A DNA stretch of 64,000 bases, taken from assembly GCA_022117465.1 (NCBI GenBank), contig JAHCGZ010000003.1, positions 62,001 through 126,000 of the forward strand, given 5' to 3'. The first letter of the stretch is position 1; each line of letters starts with the position of its first letter. A program made the position numbers and the translations under genes. Below, piece after piece: positions 7,606-16,722 of the stretch. The notes beneath the pieces were generated by a model, which saw only the letters and a program-made list of their open reading frames with translations, ran no database searches and was not told the origin of the DNA. This DNA comes from Candidatus Nitrosopumilus limneticus. GTDB taxonomy: Archaea; Thermoproteota; Nitrososphaeria; Nitrososphaerales; Nitrosopumilaceae.

Positions 7606-8733
7606 TCATTGATCAGTTTTTTGTTTTGTAATTTGTTTTTTAGAAATATTATTTAGTATATCATATGTTATAGTAAATCCATTTCCAACTAAAGTTGCGT
7701 CTTTAGAATAATTTTCTTTATTAGAAATAAATTCATCAGGTAAATCTTTAATTTTTTTAGTTTTAAGATCAAATAATCTAATTTTTTTACCGTTTTCCAA
7801 TTCTATTATTGCATCACCACTTAATCCTTGAATTGAAAAATCTTCAAAAAATCTAATTGAACCATTTTCTTTTAGTTTAATGATACAATCAAATGTTAGT
7901 TTCGCCCCATAAAATAAAATTTCACGAGCAGATATTATTGAATCCTGTTCAGCATTAAGAATTATAATAGTATCAGCATCAAGTGATACAGTATTTACAA
8001 TATCTTCAGCTATGATTTTACCATTTAGAGCAGAAACAAATGTTCTATGTTCTTGAATTTTAAAAATTCCAACTCTACCATCTTTGTCTTCAACTCTATA
8101 TTTTCTACCATAAATATTACCAACAACGACATTACCATTATCTACAATAATATTTGCACCATTTTCAATTTTATATTTATTTTCTAATGGATTAATAAAT
8201 TTGAAATCACCTTTTGTGAGATGAATATTAGTTTTAAATTTCTGTGTCCAAGAAGGACTAGTAATACTTCCTTGCATAATTATTGGACCATCATATGTTA
8301 AACTTCCAGCCATAAAATTTCCTTTAATAGATAAAGTACCAGTTGCTTTTCGTTCTAATTCAATTTCCCCAAGAGTTTTTGAACCAAATAATCTAGTTGC
8401 TGTAGAATTTGATTCATTTAATGCTTTTACCCATTCTTCAGCACTTTTCATTTCTTTAGATAATTCTTGACCTAAAATTTGATTTTTCCTTCTAACATCA
8501 TCTTCACTTTCATCTGAATAAACTCTAGAATTTTTTATTTTTTCTATATCTGTATCAGGATATTTTTTACCAATTTTTAGATCATCGTATGCCTGTTTAA
8601 TTTTAATAAATTGTTCATTATCTCCACCACGATCAGAATGAAATTGTAAAGCTAATCTTCTAAATGCATTTCTAATGTCCTTCTCTGTTGTTCCTTCTAC
8701 AATACCTAAAATATCATAATTAGATTCAACCAT
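7606..8733 (-). CDS. J-domain protein with a C-terminal polymer-like beta region
   Basis: The 375-residue product opens with a J-domain (about residues 4-60): YDILGI, DIRNAFRRLALQFHSDRGGD and FIKIKQAYDDL. The invariant HPD loop reads H32-S33-D34, so the proline needed for Hsp70 stimulation in classical DnaJ is missing. After a charged linker, residues about 125-340 are short repeating beta strands (GNFMAGSLTYDGPIIMQGSI, GNVVVGNIYG, GSIRFFEDF), resembling a beta-helix or bactofilin-like fold. No zinc-binding DnaJ repeats are present, so this is not DnaJ itself. It may be a scaffold or targeting protein; function unknown. Confidence 0.75.
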   Translation of the reverse strand: MVESNYDILGIVEGTTEKDIRNAFRRLALQFHSDRGGDNEQFIKIKQAYDDLKIGKKYPDTDIEKIKNSRVYSDESEDDVRRKNQILGQELSKEMKSAEEWVKALNESNSTATRLFGSKTLGEIELERKATGTLSIKGNFMAGSLTYDGPIIMQGSITSPSWTQKFKTNIHLTKGDFKFINPLENKYKIENGANIIVDNGNVVVGNIYGRKYRVEDKDGRVGIFKIQEHRTFVSALNGKIIAEDIVNTVSLDADTIIILNAEQDSIISAREILFYGAKLTFDCIIKLKENGSIRFFEDFSIQGLSGDAIIELENGKKIRLFDLKTKKIKDLPDEFISNKENYSKDATLVGNGFTITYDILNNISKKQITKQKTDQ

Positions 8734-9094
8734 ATTTTATCAACCTAGTTAAGATCTGTACTCATTTTACTATACTTGAAGTTTTTTACATTACAACATA
8801 TCAATGATATGAAAAATTCTATTAAATTGCTCATAAAATTAATTTTTTCTTGTTTTTATTAAGCAATTATAGCTATAATTATGACAATTACTCCCAATTC
8901 TGATTCCCAAATATCGTTAATATCTAAAAAAATGAAATATCAAATTCTAATTAGTTTTGTTAGACTTCACAAATTCTATAATATCAATTGCAATTCCAAT
9001 TTATCCAACTCCAACATCAGGCTGTTTCCAGATAGGTAGTGGCGAAAGTGAGTGACCTTCTCAAAACTTAAGAATCCCATTAATTCATATTTTC
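8734..9094. other. 361-bp non-coding spacer with a possible decayed coding fragment
   Basis: The first 240 bases are AT-rich and unremarkable. The last part (about 8990-9060) is less AT-rich and shows coding-like peptides in both directions that are broken by stop codons. One plus-strand frame reads IPIYPTPTSGCFQIGSGESE then stops. A minus-strand frame reads SLSPLPIWKQPDVGVG, stops, then continues IGIAIDIIEFVKSN. Either a gene relic or a structured RNA could explain this. I recognise neither. Confidence 0.3.
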
Positions 9095-9970
9095 TTGTTG
9101 AGTAAATTATCAGTAATTGCAGGTAAATCCTCTGAAGATTTAGCGAAAAAGCTATCTAGAAAAATAAAGGCAAATCTTGTAAGATCAGAAGTTAGAATTT
9201 TTGATGACGGTGAAAGTAAAATAACTCTAAATGGAGAAATATCGAAAAAACGAGCGATTGTCGTGCAATCAATTTATCCTCCAGTCGATACAAATCTAAT
9301 TCAGGCATTATCGCTAATTTCAAAAGCAAAAGAAACTTCCTCTGAAGTAATTGCCGTAATTCCGTATATGGGATATGCAAGACAAGATAGAGAATTTTTA
9401 CCAGGTGAAATTATTACAATGAAAGTACTTGGAAAATTATTCAAAGGTGCCGGTGCATCAAAAATTATAGTTGTTGATATTCACAGCATGGTAGGTTTCA
9501 AGCATTTTAAATTAAAAACAAAGAATGTATCAGCAATTCCTGAATTTGTACAATATATCAAGAAATTGAGCCTAAAAAATCCTCTCGTTGTATCGCCAGA
9601 CCAAGGAGGAATACAAAGAGCTAAAGAATTTGCAAAAGAGCTAGGTTCAGAATACATTGCTTTAGAGAAAACAAGAGACAGAAAAACAGGAAGAGTGCAA
9701 ATAAAAACAAAGAATATCGATGTAGCAAACAGGGATTTGATATTAGTTGATGACATGATCAGCAGCGGAGGAAGTATTGTCAAAGCTACGCAGTTTCTCA
9801 AAAAGCAAAACTGTAAAAAAGTCTATGTTGCATGTACTCATGCACTTTTAATGAATGATGCTGAAAAAAGAATCAAAAAAGCTGGAGTTACAAAAATTTT
9901 CAGTGCAAATACAATTCCTGGAAAAACATCCATAGTAGACATATCTAATGCTATTGCAAAGGCAATTTGA
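9095..9970 (+). CDS. prs: Ribose-phosphate pyrophosphokinase
   Basis: The 291-residue product makes PRPP from ribose 5-phosphate and ATP, feeding nucleotide, histidine and tryptophan synthesis. Diagnostic segments are EVRIFDDGESKI, GYARQDREFLPGE, IIVVDIHSM, the SPDQGG loop and the PRPP-binding loop LILVDDMISSGGSI. Length matches archaeal class enzymes. The start is TTG 9095 or TTG 9098 (one codon apart). Its stop precedes the ATG of the methyltransferase gene by 2 bp, so prs, the methyltransferase and RNase Z probably form one transcript. Confidence 0.95.
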   Translation: MLSKLSVIAGKSSEDLAKKLSRKIKANLVRSEVRIFDDGESKITLNGEISKKRAIVVQSIYPPVDTNLIQALSLISKAKETSSEVIAVIPYMGYARQDREFLPGEIITMKVLGKLFKGAGASKIIVVDIHSMVGFKHFKLKTKNVSAIPEFVQYIKKLSLKNPLVVSPDQGGIQRAKEFAKELGSEYIALEKTRDRKTGRVQIKTKNIDVANRDLILVDDMISSGGSIVKATQFLKKQNCKKVYVACTHALLMNDAEKRIKKAGVTKIFSANTIPGKTSIVDISNAIAKAI

Positions 9971-9972
9971 TT

Positions 9973-10920
9973 ATGCCAGAAAGTTTTTTTGTTTTATCTA
10001 AAGACTATCTGGAACTTGCAACAGATGAAATCACAGCAATTGCAAAAATGTATGACAGGTTTTCTAAAATTAAAATAATCTCTAATTTAGTGATTGTTCA
10101 ATCAAAAACAAATGGGAATGAAATAGTAAAACGTGCTACATTTGTAAAAACTTCTGGACAAATTTTACGAAAAATGTCGGGATTATTTCTAGATGAAGAA
10201 AATGTAGGAGTTTTGAAAAATGCAAAATCTTTTGTTTGTAGAGTTATTAATTTATCATCAAATCAATTTAACATTCCTGAACTAGAAAGCTCCATGGGAG
10301 ATATGATATCAAAATTCTCTCATGCAAAAGTTAAACTTGAAAATCCAGACATTACAGTATATCTAATTTTTACAAATGAAGAAAATTTTTTTGGTTTTTC
10401 AGAAAAACATGAAGATAAAAAACGTCCTATAAAAGTTAAAAAATATCCACATGAATTAGAATGGAAATTAACAAGAGTTATGATAAATTTGATTGGATTA
10501 AAAAAAGGCCAGACATTATGTGATCCATTTTGTGGTACAGGCACAACATTGCTTGAATCTGAATCTATGGGAATCAATGCAATTGGAATAGATTTTGATG
10601 AAAAAATGTGTGAAATTTCTAAAGAAAATCTTAAGATTAATAATTATAAATCTAAAATTCTAAAATCAGATTTTCAGAAATTAACAAAAATATCCGACGA
10701 TTTTGACGGAATTGTTACAGATTTGCCATATGGTAGATCTTCAAAAGCTTCAGATAAACCTGAAGAGATATTAAAAAAATTTATGTCAATCATGCCTAAA
10801 AATAAAAAAATTGCTATAATGTATAAACAAGAATTAGATCCAAAAATGAAGTTAAAAGGATTGAAGAAATATCAAATCTATAGGCATAAAAGTCTCACAA
10901 GAACTATTTTGATTAAATGA
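9973..10920 (+). CDS. tRNA (guanine-10-N2) methyltransferase, TrmG10 type
   Basis: The C-terminal half is a Rossmann methyltransferase: CDPFCGTGTTLLES (SAM loop, about residues 179-192), GIDFDEKMCEIS, and the amino-methylating motif IVTDLPYGRSS (variant of DPPYG). The N-terminal half, starting SFFVLSKDYLELATDEI, is the THUMP-like substrate domain of archaeal Trm11/TrmG10, which methylates G10 of tRNA. The ATG at 9973 is preferred over the TTG at 9967. The end overlaps the RNase Z start by 4 bp (ATGA). Two neighbours are also tRNA-processing genes. Confidence 0.87.
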   Translation: MPESFFVLSKDYLELATDEITAIAKMYDRFSKIKIISNLVIVQSKTNGNEIVKRATFVKTSGQILRKMSGLFLDEENVGVLKNAKSFVCRVINLSSNQFNIPELESSMGDMISKFSHAKVKLENPDITVYLIFTNEENFFGFSEKHEDKKRPIKVKKYPHELEWKLTRVMINLIGLKKGQTLCDPFCGTGTTLLESESMGINAIGIDFDEKMCEISKENLKINNYKSKILKSDFQKLTKISDDFDGIVTDLPYGRSSKASDKPEEILKKFMSIMPKNKKIAIMYKQELDPKMKLKGLKKYQIYRHKSLTRTILIK

Positions 10921-11816
10921 AATTAGTATTTTTAGGAACATCGGCAGCACAGCCAACAGAAAAAAGAGGATTATCTTGTATCTGTTTAGAAAGGGAAGGA
11001 GAAATCTTAATGTTTGATGCAGGTGAATCTGCACAAATTTCATATATGAAATCAGGATTAGGTTGGAATAAAAAAATGAAATTATTTGTCACACATTTGC
11101 ATGGAGATCATTGTGTAGGAATTTTAGGATTATTACAATCAATGTCGATGCAAAATAGAACTGAATCTTTAGAAATTTATGGTCCTAAAGGAATTGATGA
11201 GTTTATTGCAGCTAACATTAAAATATTAAATTTTGGATTAACATTTTCTATCTTAATTACAATTGTTAATGTAGGAAAAATCTATGAAAATAATAAATTT
11301 TTAATTCATGCAGCAAAAGCAAATCATTCAATTACTGCATTTTCATATTTATTTGAAGAAAAAGATAAACCAGGAAGATTTAATGTTGAAAAAGCAACAG
11401 AACTAGGCATACCAGAAGGCGAATTATGGAATAAATTACAAAATGGAGAAAAGATTACTAATAATGGAAAAATAATTAGACCTGAACAAGTTTTAGGTAA
11501 AAAACGACCCGGTAAAAAAATAGGCATATCTGGAGATACAATGCCAACAAAAGAACTAGAAGAATTTTTTAAAGAATGTGATTATTTAGTTTTTGATTCT
11601 ACATATCTTGACGAGGAAAAACAAAAAGCACAGGATACATGTCATTCAACAGCAAAACAAGCTGCTCAACTCGGAAAAAATGCAAATGTAAAAAATTTGA
11701 TTTTAACACACTTTTCTGCTAGATATAAAGATGAAGTAGGACATAAAACTGAAGCAGAAAAAATTCATAATTCGGTTATAACTGCAAAAGATCTTTTAGA
11801 AGTCGAAATTAATTAA
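10917..11816 (+). CDS. rnz: Ribonuclease Z
   Basis: The 299-residue product has the metallo-beta-lactamase signature THLHGDHCVG with His60, His62, Asp64 and His65. LGTSAAQPT is the typical N-terminus. Further zinc ligands are in AKANHSITAF, GISGDTMP and LTHFSARY. RNase Z removes the 3' trailer of tRNA precursors so that CCA can be added. The CCA-adding enzyme is 1.5 kb downstream and the tRNA-Pro gene lacks an encoded CCA, consistent with that pathway. ATGA overlap with the upstream methyltransferase indicates translational coupling. Confidence 0.94.
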   Translation: MKLVFLGTSAAQPTEKRGLSCICLEREGEILMFDAGESAQISYMKSGLGWNKKMKLFVTHLHGDHCVGILGLLQSMSMQNRTESLEIYGPKGIDEFIAANIKILNFGLTFSILITIVNVGKIYENNKFLIHAAKANHSITAFSYLFEEKDKPGRFNVEKATELGIPEGELWNKLQNGEKITNNGKIIRPEQVLGKKRPGKKIGISGDTMPTKELEEFFKECDYLVFDSTYLDEEKQKAQDTCHSTAKQAAQLGKNANVKNLILTHFSARYKDEVGHKTEAEKIHNSVITAKDLLEVEIN

Positions 11817-12225
11817 TTTTAAATGTATTTTTTATAAAAGTGAATGGATCTAATTCTGATACTTTATCCCCAATAATTTCTGTAGATAATTCACTTGATT
11901 TTACAATTTCACTTTTTATATTATCTCCAGTTTCAGTAATTCCTTCAGAAATTTTTTCATTAACATTTTCGACCATTTTATCTCCAGTTTTTAGCAATTT
12001 TCCTATTTTACCACTATTACTAACACTTTGTATTGTTTTATCTATTGAAGTATCTAGTCTATTTTCAGCAGAATCAGTTATTTTTGAATTTATTTCATAG
12101 ATATCGTCTTTTAATGAATCAGCTAATTGTACAGATGTACTTGGAAATAATGAAGTGATTTCTGTTGAAAAGATAATACCGCCTAAAACCACTACTGCTA
12201 CAATTATGCCTAATTTAATCCACAT
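11809..12225 (-). CDS. Membrane-anchored amphipathic helical protein
   Basis: The 138-residue product begins with one hydrophobic segment (residues about 4-20, IKLGIIVAVVVLGGIIF). The remainder is Ser/Thr/Asp/Lys-rich with regular spacing of hydrophobics (INSKITDSAENRLDTSIDK, MVENVNEKISEGITE), as in long amphipathic helices. It is probably anchored by its N-terminus with the helical part on one membrane face. The gene is convergent with rnz and overlaps its end by 8 bp. I do not recognise the family. Confidence 0.65.
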   Translation of the reverse strand: MWIKLGIIVAVVVLGGIIFSTEITSLFPSTSVQLADSLKDDIYEINSKITDSAENRLDTSIDKTIQSVSNSGKIGKLLKTGDKMVENVNEKISEGITETGDNIKSEIVKSSELSTEIIGDKVSELDPFTFIKNTFKIN

Positions 12226-12305
12226 TTCATTATAATGGATAAAAAATCATTTTAAATTCAAACTAAAAAAAATAATCAATAATGAGTGAATTTTCTTAAC
12301 TAATT

Positions 12306-12704
12306 TTATCTAACAAAAACTATCCAATCAATTATTGCATCAATATTTGATGATGTTAAAGTGACTTTAATTGGTCCTAATGGAGATTCATCAGATTCTT
12401 GACAGATTGCTATTTGTTCAACAAATGCTGCTTGTTTATTGAGATAAAACCATGTTGTATTATTTTTTAAATTATCCTCTAGTGAACGCAAATAACTTTT
12501 TTGTAATTTATTTTTATGAATAAATCTGTAAATTTTTTCAAACGATTGTAATTCTTTTGATTGTGCATTAATTGAAAATTCATCATTATTTATTATAGAA
12601 TAAGGAAAAATATTAGAAATTGCTTTTTTTATTTTTTCTATAGATTCAGAAGGGTTTACTGCACAAAACATTTCTACATTACAATTAAAATTTGGAATTT
12701 TCAT
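12306..12704 (-). CDS. UPF0201 family protein
   Basis: The 132-residue product matches archaeal UPF0201 (COG1325-type), a putative RNA-binding family: VEMFCAVNPSESIEKIKKAI near the start, then LRSLEDNLKNNTTWFYLNKQAAF and the end ESPLGPIKVTL. Its start overlaps the stop of the UPF0200 gene by 4 bp. From memory, the two families are fused in a single protein in some archaea, so the adjacency supports both calls and suggests a shared role in RNA or nucleotide metabolism. Confidence 0.8.
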   Translation of the reverse strand: MKIPNFNCNVEMFCAVNPSESIEKIKKAISNIFPYSIINNDEFSINAQSKELQSFEKIYRFIHKNKLQKSYLRSLEDNLKNNTTWFYLNKQAAFVEQIAICQESDESPLGPIKVTLTSSNIDAIIDWIVFVR

Positions 12705-13252
12705 TCAATCCATCTTTGAATAATTTCATATGATTTTTGTAGTAGTTCATCTTTTGTTAATCCAATATTAGATATTGCATAGTCAGATAGTGCAATGGAA
12801 TTGCTGATACCTACACTCAATTCACGATTATCTCTTTCATTGAAATGTTCTTTTGTTTGTGGATCATCAGTTCTTCCTCTTTTTTGTAAGAAATTAAAAC
12901 GAGTATCAGTGGATGCATGAATCGCTAATAATTTTACAGTTCCAAATTTTTTTAGTATCTCTATTTCGTCATTAGATCTTACTCCATCAATTAATAATAC
13001 ATTTGAGTTTGATGACATAATTTCGGATTCAACTAATTTAGCTATTGCCCCAGGACCATTTTTTTCTCTTAATTCTAACATTAATTTTCCAAGATTATCT
13101 CTACTTGCTTCTAGATTTCTTGCTTTAGCTTCATTTCTAACTGCATTTCCTAAATTAATTATTTGATAACCTTTAGATTGTAAACCTTCAGCAATTGTAG
13201 ATTTACCAGCACCAGGCATGCCTGTTAAACATACAAGTAATTTACTCAACAT
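12701..13252 (-). CDS. UPF0200 family P-loop nucleotide kinase-like protein
   Basis: The 183-residue product has a Walker A loop GMPGAGKST at residues 11-19, LIDGVRSNDEIEIL resembling the lid and acceptor region of dephospho-CoA/adenylate kinases, and RTDDPQTKEHFNERDNRE, an arginine-rich lid. It is assigned to UPF0200, related to dephospho-CoA kinase. The substrate is unproven. It overlaps the UPF0201 gene downstream by 4 bp. Confidence 0.82.
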   Translation of the reverse strand: MLSKLLVCLTGMPGAGKSTIAEGLQSKGYQIINLGNAVRNEAKARNLEASRDNLGKLMLELREKNGPGAIAKLVESEIMSSNSNVLLIDGVRSNDEIEILKKFGTVKLLAIHASTDTRFNFLQKRGRTDDPQTKEHFNERDNRELSVGISNSIALSDYAISNIGLTKDELLQKSYEIIQRWIE

Positions 13253-13335
13253 ATATCAAAAAAAATACTCGTCTATGAAGTTAACTATTAAAAAATAAGT
13301 AAAAATAATGAAATTAATATAAAATCAATTAAAAA

Positions 13336-14685
13336 ATGATTAGTGATAAAATAATGAAACAAGTTATTTCTAAAATTGTGAAAACAGCAATACCATCCAA
13401 GACAATAAAAAAATCAAAAAAAGAAATAGCGGATATGGTATACAAATTAGTTGAAAAAGAAATTCAAAAATATTCCGAAGTAGTAGAATTAGAATTTGGA
13501 GGTTCATATGCTAAAGATACATGGTTACCAAATAATGCAGATATTGATATTTTTATAAAATTTAAAAAAAATATTTCTGAGGAAAAATTGGAAAATATTT
13601 CAAAAGAAATTGGTTTTAATTCACTAAAAAAATATTCTCCATACGTTAGGTATTCTCAACATCCATATGTTGAAGCTAAAATTAAGAATACGAAAATAAA
13701 CATAGTACCTTGTTATGATGTTAGAATTGGTGAATGGAAAAGTGCTGCAGACAGATCACCATTTCATACAAAATTTATGAAAAAATCATTGACATTAAAA
13801 ATGAAGAATGAAGTTAGAGTTCTAAAGATATTTTTAAAATCCAATAAAATTTATGGTGCAGAAATTGCACAACAAGGATTTAGCGGATATATTTCAGAAG
13901 TTTTGATTTTAGAATTTGGAGATTTTGAAAATTTAATAAAATCTATATCAAAAATTAAAGAAAATCAAATAATTGGAAAAACATCAAAAATTTTTGATAC
14001 ATCAATAATTGTAATTGATCCAATTGATAGTAATAGAAATTTAGCTGCTGCAATATCAAATGAAAATATTGGAAAATTTATTCTTATTTGTAGAGCATTA
14101 AAACAAAAACCAAGTTTAGAATTTTTTAAAACTAAAAAATCCCAAGTGGCAAATAAATTTTGGAATAATCTATTAATTGTAAAATTTGAATTTAAAACTA
14201 GAAGTCCTGATATTATTTGGGGTCAAATTAAAAGAGCAACAACCACATTATCTACACAATTACAATTAGGAGGTTTTACTGTACTAAGAAATAAATCTCA
14301 TACAAATGAGAAAAACGAAGCATATCTAATTTTCTTTTTAGAATCTACAAAAATATCTGAAACTTATCTAAAGAGCGGACCAGAATTTTTTAGAGAGGAT
14401 AGCACCAATAGTTTTATTTCTAAAAATCTTAAAGATGCGGAATTATTATGGATAGGAGATAATAAAAAAGTAATTTCACTTGAAAAAAGAAAACATACTA
14501 GTTCAGTCAGTTTTATGAAAGAATTTTTAGAAAAAAATCTTCAAACTGGCATACCAAAAGGTCTTCAAAATGATTTCAAACGTGGTTTTAAGGTATTCAT
14601 AGGAAATAAAACTCTAAGTAAATCAATTAAAGAGGAAGTATCTGAGTTGATTTCAGTAGATGGCACGCTCCTTCATTTCAATTAA
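13336..14685 (+). CDS. cca: CCA tRNA nucleotidyltransferase (archaeal class I)
   Basis: The 449-residue product adds CCA to tRNA 3' ends. The catalytic signature is FGGSYAKDTWLPNNADIDIF (about residues 55-74; GGS with a DxD acidic pair). YVEAKIKNTKINIVPCYDV supplies the third carboxylate region. AAADRSPFHTKFM and GFSGYISEVLI match archaeal class I enzymes. Length is typical. It needs no encoded CCA on tRNA genes, consistent with the tRNA-Pro at 15422. The kinase gene starts 26 bp before its end. Confidence 0.95.
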   Translation: MISDKIMKQVISKIVKTAIPSKTIKKSKKEIADMVYKLVEKEIQKYSEVVELEFGGSYAKDTWLPNNADIDIFIKFKKNISEEKLENISKEIGFNSLKKYSPYVRYSQHPYVEAKIKNTKINIVPCYDVRIGEWKSAADRSPFHTKFMKKSLTLKMKNEVRVLKIFLKSNKIYGAEIAQQGFSGYISEVLILEFGDFENLIKSISKIKENQIIGKTSKIFDTSIIVIDPIDSNRNLAAAISNENIGKFILICRALKQKPSLEFFKTKKSQVANKFWNNLLIVKFEFKTRSPDIIWGQIKRATTTLSTQLQLGGFTVLRNKSHTNEKNEAYLIFFLESTKISETYLKSGPEFFREDSTNSFISKNLKDAELLWIGDNKKVISLEKRKHTSSVSFMKEFLEKNLQTGIPKGLQNDFKRGFKVFIGNKTLSKSIKEEVSELISVDGTLLHFN

Positions 14686-15421
14686 AAAATTTATAAAAAA
14701 ACCATATTCAAATATTTTAGGATATCCAAATGCAACTAATCGTCAAATTAAATCAAGAATTAATGAATTAGAAAAATTAAAAATAAAATCAATTTGTTTA
14801 ACAGGTCCTACAACAATTGGGAATTTAGAAATTTTAGGTAAAGGATACGTGGGAGTTGTTGTACTAGTAAAAAAAGGTAATAAGGAATTTGCGTTAAAAA
14901 TTAGAAGAATAGATTCTCAAAGAGAAAATATGAAAAATGAATCAGTGTTACTAAAATTAGTAAATTCAATTAATGTTGGTCCAAAAATAATTGATTCTAG
15001 TAAAAATTTTTTAATTATGGAATACATTGATGGAGAAAAATTTAGTGATTGGATTTCAATGTTAAAAGGTGTAGGTAGTACAAGCCAATTAAAATCTACT
15101 ATAAGGAGTGTTTTAGAAGATTGCTTTAGATTAGATCAAATTGGATTTGATCATGGGGAATTAAGTAATATTTCAAAACATGTTATTGTTGGTAAAAATA
15201 AGGTGACTTTAATTGATTTTGAGAGTTCTAGTACAAAAAGGAGACCTTCAAATGTCACATCAATTACTCAAGCATTTTTTATTGGATCAGGTATTGCAAA
15301 ACAAGTTCAAAAAATTTACAAAAATTCATCTAAAGAAAAAATTATTGGTGCCTTAAAATCATACAAACAAGAAAAAACACGAGAAAATTTTGAGAAATTA
15401 TTAATAATTTTGAAAGTATAA
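14660..15421 (+). CDS. Predicted Ser/Thr protein kinase (COG2112-like)
   Basis: The 253-residue product has a short kinase fold. LGKGYVGVVVLV is the glycine-rich loop (about residues 60-71), ALKIRR the ATP-binding Lys, ENMKNESVLLKL the alpha-C Glu, and FLIMEYIDG the hinge. FDHGELSNISKHV is the catalytic loop, reading HGE where many kinases have HGD or HRD, and VTLIDFESSS replaces DFG. This pattern fits the small archaeal COG2112/RIO-related kinases. The ATG lies inside the end of cca in another frame. The target is unknown. Confidence 0.78.
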   Translation: MARSFISIKKFIKKPYSNILGYPNATNRQIKSRINELEKLKIKSICLTGPTTIGNLEILGKGYVGVVVLVKKGNKEFALKIRRIDSQRENMKNESVLLKLVNSINVGPKIIDSSKNFLIMEYIDGEKFSDWISMLKGVGSTSQLKSTIRSVLEDCFRLDQIGFDHGELSNISKHVIVGKNKVTLIDFESSSTKRRPSNVTSITQAFFIGSGIAKQVQKIYKNSSKEKIIGALKSYKQEKTRENFEKLLIILKV

Positions 15422-15495
15422 TGGGATCAGCAGGATTTGAACCTGCGACCACTAGCCCCCCAGGCTAGTATCATACCAAGCTAGACCACGATCCC
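15422..15495 (-). tRNA. tRNA-Pro (anticodon GGG)
   Basis: The minus strand folds as a 74-nt tRNA. The acceptor stem GGGATCG pairs with TGATCCC, followed by discriminator A at 15422. The anticodon stem CTAGC/GCTAG encloses loop CTGGGGG, so the anticodon is GGG (Pro). The T arm is GCAGG-TTCAAAT-CCTGC. No intron and no encoded CCA. Its 3' end directly abuts the stop codon of the kinase gene (15421) on the other strand. Confidence 0.96.
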
Positions 15496-15551
15496 TAATT
15501 TCACAGGCATAAAATGAAATTATTAAATTGTCCTATTAACAAATAAAAATT

Positions 15552-15764
15552 GTGAAAATTTGTAATATTTGTCATAAAATTTCAGCTACTGATAAAGATC
15601 ATACAGATTGTATTCAAAAAAGAAGTACAGAAATAGAAAATCAAGATTATAAAAACAGTCTTGGTGAAAAACTAAATTTATCAAAAAATAATCAAGATAT
15701 AGGTATTGAAGTTAAAGCAATACTAGAACATCTAACTAGAGAGACAAATCAGGAAGATAAATAA
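15552..15764 (+). CDS. Small zinc-binding-like protein
   Basis: The 70-residue product starts at GTG 15552 with CNICHK then DHTDC, a C-x2-C...H/C arrangement at residues 4-20 that could hold one zinc. The rest is charged and helical (KNNQDIGIEVKAILEHL). It ends 3 bp before the convergent SDR gene. I do not recognise a family. The cysteine pattern and clean frame support it as real. Confidence 0.6.
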   Translation: MKICNICHKISATDKDHTDCIQKRSTEIENQDYKNSLGEKLNLSKNNQDIGIEVKAILEHLTRETNQEDK

Positions 15765-15767
15765 TTA

Positions 15768-16508
15768 TTATTTTTCTTGTGTTGTAGGTCGAATCAAAAT
15801 TTCATTGACATTGACATGTGGTGGTGAATCTACGGCATATAAAATTGCATTTGCAATATCCTGTGCTTGTAGTGTTTCCATCTTCTTTCCATTTTCTACA
15901 AATTGCTGAAGAGATTCATCAGTGATCGTGTCAGTTAATTCTGTTGCAACAATTCCAGGTTCAATACTAGTTACTCGAATATTAGAGCGTACACTAAATT
16001 CTTGTCTTAATCCTTCAGTAAACGCAGCAATAGCAAATTTTGTTGCACAATAAACACTACCAGCAGGAAATACTACTCTACCAGCTACAGATGAAAGATT
16101 AACTATATGTCCTGATTTTTTTTCTTTCATATGAGAAATTACTGACCCTGTACAATACAACACTCCTTTAATGTTAACATCAATCATTCTATCCCATTCA
16201 TCAACTTTGAGATTTTTAAAAAAGCTTAATGGCATTAATCCCGCATTATTTACTAAAATATCTATTGAACCCCATTTGTCTAAAACTGCTTTGGCAAAAT
16301 TATCACATTCCTCACGTCTTGTAACATCTAATTTTTGAAAATAAACTTCCCCACCGTCAGCAATAATTTTTTTTGATAATTTCTCTAATCTATCTACTCT
16401 TCTAGCACCAATTGCAACTTTAACGCCTGCCTTTGCAAGTGTTATTGCAGTGGCTTCTCCAATTCCACTACTTGCACCAGTAATAATTGCAACTTTACCA
16501 TTAATCAT
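15768..16508 (-). CDS. Short-chain dehydrogenase/reductase (SDR)
   Basis: The 246-residue classical SDR has the NAD(P)-binding TGASSGIGEATA at residues 10-21, GARRVDR after beta-2 (Arg favours NADP), NNAGLMPL, the catalytic Ser in NLSSVAGR and YCATK with catalytic Tyr and Lys. The substrate cannot be deduced. Related SDRs are encoded at 50277-51020 and 60815-61615, and this one is closest in style to the latter (both have RRVDRLE/RRKDRLE). Confidence 0.92.
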   Translation of the reverse strand: MINGKVAIITGASSGIGEATAITLAKAGVKVAIGARRVDRLEKLSKKIIADGGEVYFQKLDVTRREECDNFAKAVLDKWGSIDILVNNAGLMPLSFFKNLKVDEWDRMIDVNIKGVLYCTGSVISHMKEKKSGHIVNLSSVAGRVVFPAGSVYCATKFAIAAFTEGLRQEFSVRSNIRVTSIEPGIVATELTDTITDESLQQFVENGKKMETLQAQDIANAILYAVDSPPHVNVNEILIRPTTQEK

Positions 16509-16722
16509 TAGTTATCATCTAAATTTTTATCAACAATACTAAAAATGTTTAGAAAATTTGGCGGTAAGGGTTTTAAATTTAAAACAGTTTTTAAAAAAAG
16601 TCACACAAAAAATTTAATTATAAACATTATTACAAATACAACTCCGACACTTGTAAGAATTGTAATAACTCAAACTCAGACTATTTGTTTGCCTATTTCC
16701 CATCTAACTGTACAAATACGCC

